From positions 1 through 40,926 of the forward strand of contig NZ_QGTM01000025.1 of assembly GCF_003182195.1 (NCBI RefSeq): a stretch of 40,926 nucleotides of DNA. Reading direction: 5' to 3'. Shown here piece by piece: positions 26,960-34,470 of the stretch (within the stretch, counting starts at the first letter, position 1; each line of letters starts with the position of its first letter). The stretch comes from Halomonas sp. A11-A (GTDB lineage Bacteria; Pseudomonadota; Gammaproteobacteria; Pseudomonadales; Halomonadaceae). The position numbers were made by a program, and so were the translations under genes. The notes below the pieces were generated by a model, which was not told the DNA's origin, searched no databases, and saw only the letters and a list, made by a program, of their open reading frames with translations.

Positions 26960-29167
26960 ATGGAAATCAAGGTCAACTATCTCGACAACCTCCGCCTGGA
27001 GGCCAAGTTCGACGACTTCACGGTCATCTCCGACCAGCCCATTCGTTACAAGGGCGACGGCTCGGCGCCGGGGCCCTTCGACTACTTCCTGGCCTCCTCG
27101 GCGATGTGTGCGGCCTACTTCGTCAAGGTCTACTGCAACGCCCGGGACATCCCCACCGAGAACATCCGGCTGTCGCAGAACAACATCGTCGACCCGGAGA
27201 ACCGCTACAAGCAGATCTTCCGCATCCAGATCGAGCTGCCCGAGGATATCTCCGAGAAGGACCGCCAGGGCATCCTGCGCTCCATCGACCGCTGCACGGT
27301 GAAGAAGGTGGTGCAGGAGGGCCCCGAGTTCCAGATCGAGGTGGTCGAGAACATCGACGAGGACGCCCAGGCGCTGCTGATGGGCCAGCCTGACGGCGAC
27401 GACTTCACCTGGATCGAGGGCAAGGACCTGCCGCTTCAGCAGACCATCGCCAACATGACCGGCATCCTGGCCGAGCTCGGCATGAAGATCGAGATCGCCT
27501 CCTGGCGCAACATCGTGCCTCATGTGTGGTCGCTGCATATCCGCGATGCCGCCTCGCCGATGTGCTTCACCAACGGCAAGGGCGCCACCAAGGAGAGCGC
27601 GCTCTGCTCGGCGCTGGGCGAGTTCATCGAGCGCACCCACTTCAACTTCTTCTACAACGACCAGTTCTTCGGTGAGGAGATCGCCGACGCCGAGTTCGTC
27701 CACTACCCCGACGAGAAGTGGTTCCAGCCCGGGCCGGGCGACGCGCTGCCGGCGGAGATCCTCGACGATTACACCCGGGAGATCTACGACCCGGAGGGGG
27801 AGCTCTGCGGCTCGCACCTGATCGACACCAACTCCGGCCGGGCGGATCGCGGCATCGTTTCGCTGCCCTTCGTGCGCCACTCCGACGGCGAGACGGTCTA
27901 CTTCCCCTCGAACCTGATCGAGAACCTCTACCTCAGCAACGGCATGAGCGCGGGGAACACCCTGGCCGAGGCCCAGGTGCAGTGTCTCTCGGAGATCTTC
28001 GAGCGGGCGGTGAAGCGCAAGATCATCGAGGAGGAGCTGGCGCTGCCCGACGTGCCGGCCGAGGTGCTGGCGCGCTATCCGGAGATCGTCGAGGGCATCG
28101 AGGCGCTGGAGGCCCAGGGCTTCCCGGTGCTGGTCAAGGATGCCTCGCTCGGCGGCCAGTTCCCGGTGATGTGCGTCACCCTGATGAACCCCAAGACCGG
28201 CGGCGTCTTCGCCTCTTTCGGCGCCCACCCGAGCTTCCACGTGGCCCTGGAGCGCACCTTCACCGAGCTGCTGCAGGGGCGCAGCATCGAGGGCTTCAAC
28301 GACTTTCTGCCGCCCACCTTCAACTCCATGGCGGTGACCGAGCCCAACAACTACGTCGAGCACTTCATCGACTCCTCCGGGGTTATCTCCTGGCGCTTCT
28401 TCAGCGCCCGCTCGGATATCGATTTCTGCGACTGGGACTTCTCCGGCAGCGGCGCCAACAGCAACGAGCAGGAGGCGGCGACCCTGTTCGGCATCCTCGA
28501 GGAGCTGGAGCTCGAGGCCTATGTGGCCGTGCGCGACGAGCTCGGCGCACCGACCTGCCGCATCCTGGTGCCCGGCTTCTCCGAGGTCTACCCGGTAGAG
28601 GATCTGGTGTGGGACAACACCAACGTGGCGCTGCAGTACCGTGAGGAGATCCTCAACCTGCACCGCCTGGAGGATGAGCGGCTTGCCGACCTGCTCGAGC
28701 GCCTGGAGGAGAGCCAGCTCGACGAGCACATGGAAATCATCACCCTGATCGGCATCGAGTTCGACGAGAACACCGAGTGGGGTCAGCTGACCATCCTCGA
28801 GCTGAAGCTCTTGATCAACCTGGCGCTGGGCCAGCACGAGGAGGCCCTGGAGCGGGTCGAGATGTTCCTGCAGTTCAACGACAACACCGTCGAGCGCAAC
28901 CTCTTCTACCGCGCGGTGCAGGCGGTGCTGGAGATCGTCCTGGATGACGAGCTCGAACTCGACGACTTCCGCCACAACCTCGGCCGCATGTTCGGTGAGG
29001 CGACCATCGAGGCGGTGATCGGCTCGGTGCTGGGCAGGGTGCGCTTCCACGGCCTGACGCCCACCAGCATGGCGCTGGAGGGGCTGGAAAAGCACCAGCG
29101 CCTGATCGAGAGCTACAGGAAGCTCCACGCCGCCCGGGCCCGCCGGGCAGGGATGCGCGCGGCCTGA
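26960..29167 (+). CDS. ycaO: OsmC-YcaO fusion protein
   Basis: 735 residues. The N-terminal OsmC-like domain (about 1-135) contains FDYFLASSAMCAAYFVKVYC, whose Cys corresponds to the OsmC peroxidatic region. The YcaO domain (about 155-560) has the ATP-binding residues in KGATKESALCSALGEFIERTH and NGMSAGNTLAEAQVQCLSEIFER. A helical, TPR-like C-terminus (about 565-735) follows. YcaO proteins activate amides with ATP; the E. coli YcaO acts with RimO in ribosomal S12 beta-methylthiolation, but a peptide-modifying role cannot be excluded. There is no precursor-like small gene nearby. ATG 26960 lacks a strong Shine-Dalgarno but matches the domain start. Confidence 0.88.
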   Translation: MEIKVNYLDNLRLEAKFDDFTVISDQPIRYKGDGSAPGPFDYFLASSAMCAAYFVKVYCNARDIPTENIRLSQNNIVDPENRYKQIFRIQIELPEDISEKDRQGILRSIDRCTVKKVVQEGPEFQIEVVENIDEDAQALLMGQPDGDDFTWIEGKDLPLQQTIANMTGILAELGMKIEIASWRNIVPHVWSLHIRDAASPMCFTNGKGATKESALCSALGEFIERTHFNFFYNDQFFGEEIADAEFVHYPDEKWFQPGPGDALPAEILDDYTREIYDPEGELCGSHLIDTNSGRADRGIVSLPFVRHSDGETVYFPSNLIENLYLSNGMSAGNTLAEAQVQCLSEIFERAVKRKIIEEELALPDVPAEVLARYPEIVEGIEALEAQGFPVLVKDASLGGQFPVMCVTLMNPKTGGVFASFGAHPSFHVALERTFTELLQGRSIEGFNDFLPPTFNSMAVTEPNNYVEHFIDSSGVISWRFFSARSDIDFCDWDFSGSGANSNEQEAATLFGILEELELEAYVAVRDELGAPTCRILVPGFSEVYPVEDLVWDNTNVALQYREEILNLHRLEDERLADLLERLEESQLDEHMEIITLIGIEFDENTEWGQLTILELKLLINLALGQHEEALERVEMFLQFNDNTVERNLFYRAVQAVLEIVLDDELELDDFRHNLGRMFGEATIEAVIGSVLGRVRFHGLTPTSMALEGLEKHQRLIESYRKLHAARARRAGMRAA

Positions 29168-29172
29168 GCGAC

Positions 29173-29189
29173 GGCGGCGTTGCGCCGCC
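29173..29189 (+). terminator. Hairpin after the OsmC-YcaO gene
   Basis: A 7-bp GC stem (GGCGGCG/CGCCGCC) with a TTG loop lies six bases after the stop codon. The T-run is missing, so intrinsic termination is uncertain. Confidence 0.4.
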
Positions 29190-29515
29190 ACCTTGGGCCA
29201 ACACCCGCCGAGGCCTACGCCCGGGACGCCATGGAGGGCTTCATGGGCACGGTGCACCGCCAGATGCGCCTGGCTACCGGCCTCACCGTGACCCTGCTCA
29301 ACTCCCTGCTGCTGGGCAGCGTCGCGGCCATCGCCCACCGGCTCTCCACCATCGCCATGCTCGACCGCCTGGTGGTGATCGACGAAGGCCAGATCGTCGA
29401 GAGTGGCACCCACCAGGAGCTGCTGGCGCGAGACGGCCTCTACGCGGCCCTGTGGCGGCGCCAGTCCGGTGGCTTTATCGGGGTGGACGTGGAAGGCGAG
29501 GCCGAGTCGATCTGA
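29180..29515 (+). pseudogene. ABC exporter remnant with internal deletion
   Basis: Two non-adjacent parts of an ABC exporter are joined in one frame. Residues 9-49 ([20 protein letters not shown]...) look like the transmembrane domain; from [20 protein letters not shown] onward it is the very end of the nucleotide-binding domain (H-loop AHRLSTI). Walker A, the signature and Walker B are all missing, as are the N-terminal helices. The junction is near 29326. This is a decayed gene, not a functional protein. Confidence 0.82.
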
Positions 29516-29587
29516 CCAGGCGGGTCAAGACGCGTGCCGCGCGCGGCTGTCCGCGGGGGCCTGCTCGCGGCGATGTCGAGGTAGTGG

Positions 29588-29788
29588 TTGCGGTGCTCGG
29601 CCTTCGAGATCGTGGCCTCGCTGGCCGGGCAGGGCGTCATCCTCGGCTGCACGGAGAGCGGGCTGCTGATCCAGTCCGACGACACGGACGTGCCCCTCTT
29701 TGTCACCACTGCCATCCACGACGAACAGGTGGTGGAAGCGGCCCTTGCGACCAACTTCTACTTTGCAACCCCGCACTGGCTCACATAG
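29588..29788 (+). pseudogene. Aspartate/glutamate racemase C-terminal remnant
   Basis: The stretch GQGVILGCTESGLLIQSDDTDVPL and VTTAIHDEQVVEAAL matches the C-terminus of Asp/Glu racemases, including the catalytic Cys region GCTE. The N-terminal two thirds are missing. The reading frame starts in unrelated sequence upstream (GTG 29588) and homologous residues end near 29743, followed by a short unrelated tail. It is a fragment left at the junction beside the integron integrase. Confidence 0.7.
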
Positions 29789-29932
29789 GCTCTGCTAATG
29801 AATCTCCAGCAGGAAGCCAGGAAGGCACAGCGCGACACGCAAGGACTACCGCATGGATGGCTGCAGGTCGTGCACATGCTCAGGTAGGGGCGGTAGCGTG
29901 CTCGATGACTTTGGAAACTGAGACAGCCCCGC

Positions 29933-30898
29933 TCACCCGAGGGGGCTACGGACTCCTGCAAAGCCCTTGCCCAATACATGGGTATAGATCTGTGTCGTTT
30001 CCACGCTCTTATGGCCCAGCAACTCCTGTACCGTGCGGATATCCGTGCCCTGGTTCAGCAGCTGAGTGGCGAAGCTGTGCCGCAGGGTATGGCAAGAGCC
30101 TGGACGGGTGAGCGAAGCAGCACGCATGGCGTGTCTGACCGCTCTTTGCACCGCTGATGGATGGATATGATGTAGCACGACCTTGCCGGTATCATCGAAG
30201 CAAGGTCGGCTGGCGGGAAAGAGCCATTGCCAGGACAGCGAGATACCGGCATTGGGGTACTTGCGATCGAGTGCGTGGGGCAGTGTTACCGGCACAACGC
30301 CATGCTGCAGCCGATCGTCAAGCTGATGTTTGGCCACGGTGATACTTTGCTGTAGGGCGGGAATGCTGATCGCCGGGAGGAGAGTAGTTCTGTCCTTGTC
30401 GCCCTTGCCGGCTCTCACTGTGATGATCTGGCGGTCGAGGTCGATATCGCGGACACGTAATCGGCACGTCTCGAGGAGCCGCAGCCCTGAGCCATACATC
30501 AGGGTGGCCATCAGGTGCATGGGGCCGGACAGATGGCTCAACACGCGCATGACATCCTCGTGAGAAAGCACTATCGGAAGCCGGCGTGGGCGCTTGGCAC
30601 GCGAGAATTCTCCGATATCTCCCAAGGGCTGGTCGAGTACGTGCCGATAGAGGAACACGAGCGCATTCAGCGCCTGATTCTGCGTGGCCGCCGCCACTCG
30701 GCGCTCCACCGCCAAATGCTCCAGGAAGGCGCGTACCTCCGCGCCGCCCATGTCGGCGGGATGTCGGACCCCGTGGAAGCGAATGAAGTAGCGTATCCAG
30801 TAGCAGTAGGTCTTTTCGGTACGCGGGCTGTAGCGTTTCACCCGCAGGGTGGCCCTGACCCGGTCCATCAGCTTCGGCGGTTTGCTGTGCGTATCCAT
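29933..30898 (-). CDS. intI: Integron integrase (IntI-type tyrosine recombinase)
   Basis: 321 residues catalysing attI x attC and attC x attC recombination. The catalytic residues are visible: Arg in MYGSGLRLLE, HxxR in CHTLRHSFATQL, His in ELLGHKSVETT and the nucleophile Tyr in TQIYTHVLGKG. The IntI-specific insertion between patch II and III (ALDRKYPNAGISLSWQWLFP) separates it from XerCD. ATG 30898 is selected because GGGAGGACGGGAG lies upstream and the family N-terminus starts there; the longer frame up to 31015 reads into the attI region. It points away from the cassettes, as usual for integrons, and confirms that the downstream array is a true integron. Confidence 0.95.
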   Translation of the reverse strand: MDTHSKPPKLMDRVRATLRVKRYSPRTEKTYCYWIRYFIRFHGVRHPADMGGAEVRAFLEHLAVERRVAAATQNQALNALVFLYRHVLDQPLGDIGEFSRAKRPRRLPIVLSHEDVMRVLSHLSGPMHLMATLMYGSGLRLLETCRLRVRDIDLDRQIITVRAGKGDKDRTTLLPAISIPALQQSITVAKHQLDDRLQHGVVPVTLPHALDRKYPNAGISLSWQWLFPASRPCFDDTGKVVLHHIHPSAVQRAVRHAMRAASLTRPGSCHTLRHSFATQLLNQGTDIRTVQELLGHKSVETTQIYTHVLGKGFAGVRSPLG

Positions 30899-31104
30899 AC
30901 TCCCGTCCTCCCGATGCATGGATGTGCATACAGTATTATTGGTACTGGCAAAACGCGCAAGCGCGCGAATTTTGTGGTAGGTGGCCAAGGTTTTCTTTGG
31001 TTTTAATGAAATCACAGGGTTAGCTTAGGAAAGGGTGCGCTGATAAGATTGTTGAACGCGCATGCTTGTTCAAGTCAATAAACGAGCGCGCTATCTAATA
31101 CCTG
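30899..31104 (+). other. attI recombination site and cassette promoter region
   Basis: The boundary between the integron platform and the first cassette falls at G31104/T31105 within GTTATAT (31104-31110). The R'' box of the first attC (ATATAAC) is its exact complement, which fixes the insertion point. Upstream lie an interrupted dyad, TTGAAC (31052-31057) with GTTCAA (31068-31073), and a weak promoter-like pair TTGAAC-17-TCAATA on the plus strand (31052-31080) that could act as the cassette promoter Pc. These regulatory assignments are guesses; the boundary is well supported. Confidence 0.7.
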
Positions 31105-31234
31105 TTATATTTCAAAAGGAGAGTACATTGCAAAATTAACCTATGAATAGTGGCGACCAAGGTAAGCTGCTAATTTTCTCGCTCTTGATGGCTCCATCGA
31201 TAATTTTCTATTCGGTGTAATCCCAGCCATATTT

Positions 31235-31711
31235 TTGGGTTTTGGCATATATATGATGAAGAAGAATCAAGACTTCTCCAGCATTGATACTGCTGTTAAA
31301 AACTTTAAGGGCTATACATGGCTAGCGCTCATTGGCTGTGCCCTAAGCTCTCTCTATTGGGGCAATAAATATTTTAGTGAAGAGGATGGTTGGTATTACG
31401 ACGATGAGTTCTTTGCTTCGTTAATATTCGCTGGAATTGCTTTTGCTTATTTGATTGTAGTTCAGGTGTTATTTTACTCTCCTATGAACAGGCACAGAGA
31501 GTGGGTAGAGGTTAATGGAATATTTTCAACAAAGCCAAAATCAGACAAAAGCTCAGTAAATCAGTCAGAGGTAGACATAATCAAAGGAGAAAAGTTAAAG
31601 CAATATTCTGTAGCTGACGAACTAATAAAATGGGCAAAGCTAAAGGAAGATGGTCACATCTCTGAAGAGGAATTTAACGAGGCCAGAATCAAGCTTCTGA
31701 AGCGAAACTGA
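31235..31711 (+). CDS. Membrane protein with C-terminal SHOCT domain, N-terminus possibly frameshifted
   Basis: The open frame encodes about 158 residues: an N-terminal hydrophobic segment, two further hydrophobic stretches (WLALIGCALSSLYWG, FFASLIFAGIAFAYLIVVQVL), a polar linker and a C-terminal SHOCT module (ELIKWAKLKEDGHISEEEFNEARIKLL), an oligomerisation-type tail found on many phage and membrane proteins. The frame is open upstream to 31066 but has no good ATG; TTG 31235 or ATG 31253 would be starts. A better initiator, ATG 31143, opens a frame (MNSGDQGKLLIFSLLMAPS) that ends at TAA 31216-31220 and would join this frame by a single-base shift. Confidence 0.62.
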   Translation: MGFGIYMMKKNQDFSSIDTAVKNFKGYTWLALIGCALSSLYWGNKYFSEEDGWYYDDEFFASLIFAGIAFAYLIVVQVLFYSPMNRHREWVEVNGIFSTKPKSDKSSVNQSEVDIIKGEKLKQYSVADELIKWAKLKEDGHISEEEFNEARIKLLKRN

Positions 31712-31714
31712 AAA

Positions 31715-32185
31715 ATGGATCTTTACAACAAGAAATTCGAACTACGTCAAGAAACACCAGCGTATTGGCATAATAAATCACATGATCTTTTGGTGTCTGC
31801 TCGCACTTTATGGAAGGCAATGCAAAGCGAAAAAGAGTTAGAAATTAATTGCTGGGCAACCTACAAGATGCTCTTGGGTATGTCTTTCGAACTGCTTTTT
31901 AAGGCACATTGCATTGGTTCGGGTACAGGGTTTAACTCTACTCATGATTTGGTTGCATTGGCGAACACCGCAAGCTTATCTACATCAAAAGACGAAAATA
32001 AAATACTAAAGGTTCTATCTGAATATGTTATTTGGGATGGGCGGTACCCAACACCGAAAAAGCCTGAACATTTAAAGGAACACTGGAAGAATCAATCCAG
32101 CCTCTTAGATGACAAGTTAGACTTAGAAAAAATAATGCCACTTTGGCGTCGTTTCTCTGATTCATTCATGGAACATTACAATTGA
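31715..32185 (+). CDS. HEPN-like domain protein
   Basis: A 156-residue all-helical protein, three bases after the SHOCT gene. YWHNKSHDLLVSARTLW, YKMLLGMSFELLFKAHCI, THDLVALA and VLSEYVIWDGRYPTPK resemble HEPN-like families, often ribonucleases or toxin/defence components. The canonical RX4-6H motif is not obvious, so it may be a non-catalytic member. It may be co-translated with the SHOCT protein. Placement on a mobile cassette next to a Gabija-like cassette is suggestive of defence, but direct function is unknown. Confidence 0.65.
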   Translation: MDLYNKKFELRQETPAYWHNKSHDLLVSARTLWKAMQSEKELEINCWATYKMLLGMSFELLFKAHCIGSGTGFNSTHDLVALANTASLSTSKDENKILKVLSEYVIWDGRYPTPKKPEHLKEHWKNQSSLLDDKLDLEKIMPLWRRFSDSFMEHYN

Positions 32186-32186
32186 A

Positions 32187-32258
32187 ATATAACAAGTTGC
32201 TGCACCTGGGAAAATTACTCGCTGCGCTCCTAATTTTCCGGTGAGCAAGGCGTTAAAT
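32187..32258 (+). other. attC site 1
   Basis: R'' ATATAAC (32187-32193) and R' GTTAAAT (32252-32258) bound a 72-bp imperfect palindrome; the inner arms GGAAAATTA and TAATTTTCC form the stem around a CTCGCTGCGCTCC loop. The folding and spacing fit a bottom-strand attC. Confidence 0.92.
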
Positions 32259-32322
32259 GCTGGTGGGTCGCTTGTAGAGTTAGTCCATATCTGTCGGTCA
32301 AGAAAAAGGTAAAAAGAAGAGC

Positions 32323-34470
32323 ATGAAATTGGCACGGATTGAAATTTCAAATTTCAGATTACTAAAAAACTTCGTCTTAGATTTGGAAGATGAGCTATCT
32401 CTACTTATAGGAAAAAATAACACTGGTAAAACATCTGTTTTAGCTTGCCTAGACAAACTAGTAGTCCAATCGGAAAGAAACGCAGTGTCCTATGAAGACT
32501 TTAATATTGAACTGAGGTCTTCATTAGAGAAAATTCTTCTAGGTGACCAAGAGATAGGTGCTCACGAACAATATGTTCCTTTAGGAATTCAACTAAAGCT
32601 TTTTATTAAATACAGTGAATCAGACGATCTTTCTATGATCAGTCCATTGATAATGAGTTTAGATCCTGATGATGATAACGTAGTTCTTTCTTTTGAATAT
32701 AAAATCCCATTCGACAAGCTAAATGAGCTTAAATTAAATTATATCGAAGAATCTAATAAGTTTGATAATAGACCCCATCTTTTCCTCAAGGAAAAGTTGT
32801 CTGATTATTTCGGTCCAATTATTAAAAAGAGTCTTTTGCATGATGACGAGAATCAATTTTTGGATTTGCACAAGGAAAGGATAAACCTTAAAGATATCTT
32901 AGGAATTCAGTTCATTAATGCGAAGCGAAGCGTCACTAATAAGAAAAACGATAAAACCTTGTCTAATCAAACGTCAAGCTTGTACAGGCAAGTTGATGAG
33001 TCAGATGAACAAGAAGAAGCGTCTGACGAATTTAAAAAAGAACTGCGTAAAACCGATGATAGGTTGAGTGGCATCTATCAGAGCATGTTTAAGGGTATCA
33101 TCGAAAAGGTGAACAAATTCGGTGGTATAAATCCAGATGAAACGGATATCAAAATTACGTCTACGTTGCAGCATCGGGAGCTTTTAGAAGGCAACACTAC
33201 TGTAATGTATGCGCATCAGAGTCACGACTTACCCGAACATTATAATGGTTTAGGGTATATGAACTTAATTAGTATGATTTTTGAAATTGAAATGCTAATG
33301 AGTAGGTTGAGACGGTCAATAAAGGAAAAGCCAGCGGCAATTAACTTGCTATTTATTGAAGAGCCTGAAGCACATACTCACCCGCAAATGCAATATGTAT
33401 TTATAAAAAATATCAAAGAGCTATTAAGGCAAAACCGCTTAAGGGAAGATGGGGTGGTCATTCACCTCCAATCAGTTATTACTACGCATTCATCGCACAT
33501 AGTATCAGAAAGCAGTTTTGAGGATATTAAATACCTTAAGAAATCCGCTCAAGATCATCAAGTACAGGCGAAAAACCTAAAAGATTTAGAGCATGCCTAC
33601 GCTTCTAGTGAAGATCCAGAAAAAGACGAAGAGCTAAAAAAAGCGTATCGATTTCTAAAGCAATACTTAACCCTAAATCGAGCGGAGTTGTTTTTTGCTG
33701 ATAAAGCGATATTCATCGAAGGTGATACAGAGCGGATTATCTTGCCATCAATGATGAAGAAAATTGACCAAGATGCTCAGAATCCGGACGAAAAACCGTT
33801 GTTGTCGCAGAATATTTCAATAGTAGAGGTTGGAGCTCATTCTCAAACATTTGAGAAATTCATTGATTTTGTAGGACTTAAGTCACTAATTATTACTGAC
33901 ATTGATAGCTACTACGAAAAGATCGTATACGAAGATGATGGAGTAACGCCGCAAAAGTATAAGAATGGCAAAAATAAAATAGAAGAAGTTCAATGTACTC
34001 CTTTAGATCCTAATGGTTCAAAGTCATCTAACTCATCTCTAAAATTTTTCTTTCAACAAGAAGAGTTAGGATTCTACAAAGGCTTAGACTTTGAAAATAA
34101 GAGCTTAACCAAACCATCAGGAAGCGAAACCTGGCAACAAGATCCTAATGGATTTCTTAAGATTGTATATCAGGTAGCAGAGCATGGATATCATGGTAGA
34201 AGCTATGAGGACGCATTTTTCAGTATAAATAAAGATCTGCTTAATGCCGGATATAGCGCATTCCCATCGTTAACAAAAAAATATTTAGATTTGTATCTGT
34301 CAAACGATATTGATGTTTTCGAATTTTCCGAAAAAGCAGTTAATAGTAAGCCATCTCTTGCCATTGAAATATTACTTAATAGCGAGACGACAGAAGAAGG
34401 AGTTGAGTTTTCAAACTGGCACGTCCCCCTCTATATCAAGGAAGGATTGTTATGGCTTCAAAAAAACTAG
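32323..34470 (+). CDS. gajA: OLD-family ATPase/TOPRIM endonuclease, GajA-like
   Basis: 715 residues. The N-terminal ABC-like ATPase has Walker A GKNNTGKTS (30-38), Walker B LLFIEEPEAHTHPQ (about 340-353) and H-loop VITTHSSHI (about 386-394), split by an insert with NGLGYMNLISM. A TOPRIM nuclease domain follows: Glu in FIEGDTERI (about 463-471), DxD in TDIDSYYE (about 524). A C-terminal extension of some 190 residues makes it longer than the 578-residue B. cereus GajA as I recall it. The order ATPase-TOPRIM is that of class 2 OLD nucleases, which nick DNA when nucleotides are depleted in Gabija. The gene overlaps the helicase gene by 19 bases. Gabija assignment is inferred from the pair. Confidence 0.82.
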   Translation: MKLARIEISNFRLLKNFVLDLEDELSLLIGKNNTGKTSVLACLDKLVVQSERNAVSYEDFNIELRSSLEKILLGDQEIGAHEQYVPLGIQLKLFIKYSESDDLSMISPLIMSLDPDDDNVVLSFEYKIPFDKLNELKLNYIEESNKFDNRPHLFLKEKLSDYFGPIIKKSLLHDDENQFLDLHKERINLKDILGIQFINAKRSVTNKKNDKTLSNQTSSLYRQVDESDEQEEASDEFKKELRKTDDRLSGIYQSMFKGIIEKVNKFGGINPDETDIKITSTLQHRELLEGNTTVMYAHQSHDLPEHYNGLGYMNLISMIFEIEMLMSRLRRSIKEKPAAINLLFIEEPEAHTHPQMQYVFIKNIKELLRQNRLREDGVVIHLQSVITTHSSHIVSESSFEDIKYLKKSAQDHQVQAKNLKDLEHAYASSEDPEKDEELKKAYRFLKQYLTLNRAELFFADKAIFIEGDTERIILPSMMKKIDQDAQNPDEKPLLSQNISIVEVGAHSQTFEKFIDFVGLKSLIITDIDSYYEKIVYEDDGVTPQKYKNGKNKIEEVQCTPLDPNGSKSSNSSLKFFFQQEELGFYKGLDFENKSLTKPSGSETWQQDPNGFLKIVYQVAEHGYHGRSYEDAFFSINKDLLNAGYSAFPSLTKKYLDLYLSNDIDVFEFSEKAVNSKPSLAIEILLNSETTEEGVEFSNWHVPLYIKEGLLWLQKN

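Larger units (their letters stand above)
31105..32252 (+). mobile_element. Integron cassette 1 (SHOCT + HEPN-like genes)
   Basis: Cassette of 1148 bp, starting TTATAT and ending with the G of GTTAAAT. The start and the R'' box ATATAAC of its attC are complementary, as required for one circular cassette. It is AT-rich compared with the chromosome. It carries two genes in the usual orientation, and is the nearest to attI and so the newest or most expressed. Confidence 0.9.

Noticed and set aside
26960..29167. RiPP biosynthetic cluster around ycaO
   Set aside because: No small precursor gene, dehydrogenase, E1-like protein or peptidase lies next to it.
26711..29413. 900-residue minus-strand frame opposite the OsmC-YcaO gene
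   Set aside because: A shadow frame; the plus-strand gene has clear domain motifs.
30920..30945. LexA-like box upstream of intI
   Set aside because: Only one half-site (TACTGTATG on the minus strand) is present; the opposite half is absent at the right spacing.
31019..31025. GTTAGCT as the attI core site
   Set aside because: It does not fit GTTRRRY, and no cassette R'' box AGCTAAC is present; GTTATAT at 31104 matches attC1 exactly.
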